64,000 nucleotides of DNA from Helicobacter sp. 13S00477-4 (GTDB lineage: Bacteria > Campylobacterota > Campylobacteria > Campylobacterales > Helicobacteraceae): assembly GCF_002272785.1 (NCBI RefSeq), contig NZ_MLAS01000007.1:43031-107030 (forward strand), read 5' to 3'. Numbering within the stretch: position 1 is the stretch's first letter; each line of letters opens with the position of its first letter. Below, piece after piece: positions 62,406-64,000 of the stretch. The translations under genes and the position numbers were made by a program. Under the pieces are notes generated by a model. The model was not told where the DNA came from, made no database searches, and saw only the letters and a list, made by a program, of their open reading frames with translations.

Positions 62406-62512
62406 GGCTTCAAAGCATAATTTTTTTAAAAGATTATATCTTGATAACCATTTAAGAAGGTAAGGGTAGATACTAATAATAAGAGGTTATACCCTCCTAT
62501 TTATCTTGAAAA

Positions 62513-62590
62513 TCAATAAACCTTGTCTATTAACAAACAAAGTGTTATAATAACAATCAAGATATGTGCTAGTATCTTAAAGATTGACAT
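62513..62590 (-). CDS. 25-aa hydrophobic peptide, type I toxin-like (copy 2)
   Basis: An ATG start (minus strand) is preceded by GAGGTGATGAAG. The peptide reads MSIFKILAHILIVIITLC followed by LLIDKVY, the same length and spacing as copy 1, which differs in many codons. The conserved protein pattern with changed codons suggests selection at the peptide level. A TATAAT (62659-62664, minus strand) would drive the message, and a facing plus-strand TATAAT (62546-62551) would drive an antisense RNA. The leader hairpin that covers GAGG is retained. Confidence 0.65.
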   Translation of the reverse strand: MSIFKILAHILIVIITLCLLIDKVY

Positions 62591-62655
62591 CTTCATCACC
62601 TCATTTCGAGGTTATAAATTTGTCAGAGGTTCTGACCCTCTGGCAAAACCTCATT
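62558..62655 (+). ncRNA. Predicted antisense RNA to the hydrophobic peptide (copy 2)
   Basis: TATAAT at 62546-62551 would start an RNA near 62558 that overlaps the peptide codons, the ribosome-binding site and the leader. Start and end are estimates. Confidence 0.35.
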
Positions 62656-62685
62656 CATATTATACTTTAAATATTTTATAACTAG

Positions 62686-63291
62686 TTATTTCTTCATAAC
62701 TAACTTTTGAACTTCTTTTATGAGTATATCCTTCTCAACTTGTTGTAATCTATGTAAATCCCCGCCTTCAAAATAATTCATTGTTTTTAAAGTCTCTTGG
62801 ATAGAGAATTGATTGTGATAAAATTCTTTAGCCCTAATCAAGCCTTCTTTCAAGCTAACATGATTTGATTTTAATATATTGGCTATATCTGTATAATCTT
62901 TATATTCTATCCTTTGGGTCAGGACAGCTAATTTAGTGCTCAATAAGTCCTTAAGGTTAGCGATTTTAAGGGTTTGAAATTCTTTACCCTCACATAGATT
63001 CACAAAGTCAATACCACCAAAAAAAGAAATTTTTACTCCACTCACATTTATCACAAGGGCATCTTCTTGGTCTTGAAATATTTCATAATCTTTCCATAAT
63101 TTAAGGATTTTTGATTTTTCTATTTGGTTTAATGGCAGGCTCCTAAAAAAATCAAAGTCAACTGATACCCTATGCCCTAATTGTAAAGCTATTGCCGTCC
63201 CACCAAATAGGATAAACCCTTTTTGGGTAATGGGCAGTAGATCTTGAAATATTTCTTTTTGTTCTTTTGGAAGTATTTTTAAATAAAACAT
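62686..63291 (-). CDS. AbiEii/AbiGii-type nucleotidyltransferase toxin-like protein
   Basis: I place the start at 63291 (MFYLKILPKEQKEIFQDL), 4 bases after the upstream gene's stop, although the frame is open to 63342. The nucleotidyltransferase core shows FILFGGTAIALQLGHRVSVD followed by FDFFR, with the acidic pair in VDFDFF, then KLAVLTQRIEYKDYTDI, typical of AbiEii-like toxins. It is about 200 residues. It is encoded with the DUF6922-like gene, a usual partner arrangement, so the pair is a probable toxin-antitoxin or defence unit. Confidence 0.75.
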   Translation of the reverse strand: MFYLKILPKEQKEIFQDLLPITQKGFILFGGTAIALQLGHRVSVDFDFFRSLPLNQIEKSKILKLWKDYEIFQDQEDALVINVSGVKISFFGGIDFVNLCEGKEFQTLKIANLKDLLSTKLAVLTQRIEYKDYTDIANILKSNHVSLKEGLIRAKEFYHNQFSIQETLKTMNYFEGGDLHRLQQVEKDILIKEVQKLVMKK

Positions 63292-63295
63292 TTGA

Positions 63296-63583
63296 TTAAT
63301 ATATCCTTTTTGAAGGCAGGGCAGGGATATTTTTATAATCACAGATTTTTAAAACTAAATGCCAATGATACCAAGATTTTACCCGCATACTTCCTATTTG
63401 TGCCTTTTGAAGTATTCCTATCAAAAAATCTTTTTCAAAATTTTTCAATAAAAGTTGCACATCTTCAAAAGTCCCTATATCCATCACTTTTAAGATTATT
63501 TTGTTTGGGTATTTGATAGCTTCTTGTGCATTATCTGACCACATATATTTTTTGGCAAATTTTAAGAGTAATTGTTTTTGCAT
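63296..63583 (-). CDS. DUF6922-like protein, probable partner of AbiEii
   Basis: The 95-residue protein has KYMWSDNAQEAIKYPNKIIL then KVMDIGTFEDVQLLLKNFEK and WYHWHLVLKI, matching the pattern of short proteins that precede AbiEii-like nucleotidyltransferases. It would be the antitoxin. Its stop is 4 bases from the partner's start on the same strand. Confidence 0.65.
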   Translation of the reverse strand: MQKQLLLKFAKKYMWSDNAQEAIKYPNKIILKVMDIGTFEDVQLLLKNFEKDFLIGILQKAQIGSMRVKSWYHWHLVLKICDYKNIPALPSKRIY

Positions 63584-63601
63584 TTTATAATCATTTTAGA
63601 G

Positions 63602-63691
63602 TTAATCGATATTTGATAATGAATACCCAGCATAAATAATCATCCCAGAAAAGACCAAAATAGCAAAAAAACCAGCTATCAATCCAATCAT
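63602..63691 (-). CDS. Small membrane peptide, 29 aa
   Basis: AGGAG precedes this minus-strand ATG. The peptide is a single membrane helix (MIGLIAGFFAILVFSGMIIY). A second hydrophobic frame without a usual start codon ends just upstream (63689-63800), so the two may once have been a longer unit. Function unknown. Confidence 0.4.
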   Translation of the reverse strand: MIGLIAGFFAILVFSGMIIYAGYSLSNID

Positions 63692-63876
63692 TCCATTTCT
63701 CCTATCTCTTTAAGTAATTTCAACAAATACCTAATGATACAATAAAATGCTATAGCAATTATAACAACACCGCAAACTATAGCTACAAACTGAAAAATTA
63801 AGATAAACCAAAGGCTAATATTTAGCTTTTGGCAGTATCTAACCCTAATTTATTGGGTTTATCATCATTGTGTATT
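63692..63876 (-). other. Intergenic region with hairpin
   Basis: The gap holds a hairpin at 63808-63832 (CCAAAGGCTAA and TTAGCTTTTGG on the plus strand) whose flanks AGATACTGCC and TTTATCTTA match the hairpin after the portal gene. It lies downstream of the YafQ-like gene and is probably its terminator. A hydrophobic frame at 63689-63800 lacks a start codon. Confidence 0.45.
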
Positions 63877-64000
63877 TCAAAACAATTCACTATGTGAGCC
63901 TAATTTAAAAGCATTCAAGATTAAAATATCTTCCCTCTTTTGATAGATAAGCAATAAGTCAGGCAAGATATGGCATTCTCTAAAATCTTTATATTCACCT
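63877..64000 (-). CDS. YafQ/RelE-type toxin, C-terminal part (5' end outside window)
   Basis: The minus-strand frame is open to the window end and reads GEYKDFRECHILPDLLLIYQ, then KREDILILNAFKLGSHSELF before the stop. The CHIxPDxLLIY block and the GSHSELF end are typical of YafQ-family mRNA interferases, with the active-site His in the CHI and GSH positions. The antitoxin (DinJ-like) should lie beyond the edge. Confidence 0.85.
   Translation of the reverse strand, partial: GEYKDFRECHILPDLLLIYQKREDILILNAFKLGSHSELF

Larger units (their letters stand above)
62406..62685. other. Intergenic region with second type I toxin-antitoxin-like locus
   Basis: The 280-bp gap between the RHH gene and the opposing AbiEii-like gene is filled by the second hydrophobic-peptide locus. 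The block 62595-62655 is identical to 48552-48612. AGGGTA/TACCCT pieces near 62462-62494 may form a weak terminator. Confidence 0.65.

Noticed and set aside
63689..63800. Hydrophobic minus-strand frame upstream of the 29-residue peptide
   Set aside because: No ATG, GTG or TTG is in frame at a useful place and no ribosome site is visible, so it is only mentioned as a possible remnant.
1..64000. tRNA or rRNA genes, including a tRNA attachment site for the prophage
   Set aside because: No cloverleaf-like stretch with a T-loop GTTCRANNC block in context was recognised; GGTTCGAACCC-like text at 30363 is inside the helicase coding sequence and lacks the rest of a tRNA.

Overview
The window is AT-rich and gene-dense and reads as a Helicobacter-type epsilonproteobacterial chromosome. 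It carries a glyS - cznC - cznB - cznA order, an HpaA-family lipoprotein, adjacent pepF and kefB, and rho overlapping murI. About 26 kb of chromosome is followed by a large, gene-complete prophage.

Chromosomal part (1-26.2 kb). The left edge holds the 3' end of glyS, a porin-like outer-membrane protein and a tripartite RND metal-efflux operon (outer-membrane factor, adaptor, pump, DUF3240 protein). Next come an HpaA-like lipoprotein, a broken esterase, a small unknown gene, and pepF and kefB on the minus strand. A plus-strand operon encodes a coiled-coil protein, a histidine kinase and a response regulator, and is followed by rho-murI. The region ends in a two-partner secretion locus: a TpsB transporter, and on the opposite strand a TpsA/CdiA-like exoprotein with a hydrolase-like C-terminus and an overlapping membrane protein that is probably its immunity protein. 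The exoprotein gene lacks its secretion domain and stops where the prophage begins.

Prophage (about 26.2 kb to at least 62.4 kb). Almost all genes are on the plus strand, in this order: replication/regulatory HTH protein, terminase small subunit, tyrosine integrase, DnaB-like helicase, DnaG-like primase, terminase large subunit, scaffold, major capsid, head-completion and virion proteins, a 2345-residue polyvalent virion protein, portal, an accessory/defence insert, tail fibre, holin-like protein, DUF1353, Dam methylase, spanin-like proteins, a DUF5675 lysis candidate, a Panacea-domain protein and late small proteins. No tape-measure or sheath gene is visible, so a short-tailed virion is likely. 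The accessory insert holds a membrane protein with an ImmA-type peptidase, and an AAA ATPase plus RloB pair (RloAB/AbiL-type abortive infection) bounded by a perfect 51-bp direct repeat.

Regulatory and hidden content. Four copies of an ungapped 39-bp motif ending in TACAAT precede phage operons and look like a phage promoter family. Three copies of a 35-nt hairpin element lie in gaps between operons. Two paralogous 25-residue hydrophobic peptides lie on the minus strand. Each has a structured leader hiding its ribosome-binding site and an opposing TATAAT, and the pair looks like type I toxin-antitoxin loci. Two more loci resemble H. pylori aapA/isoA and are both disabled; they sit as inverted copies around a virion gene. 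The right edge carries an AbiEii-like/DUF6922 pair and the 3' end of a YafQ-type toxin, so the prophage or an adjoining island may continue past the window. No tRNA, rRNA or CRISPR array was seen.
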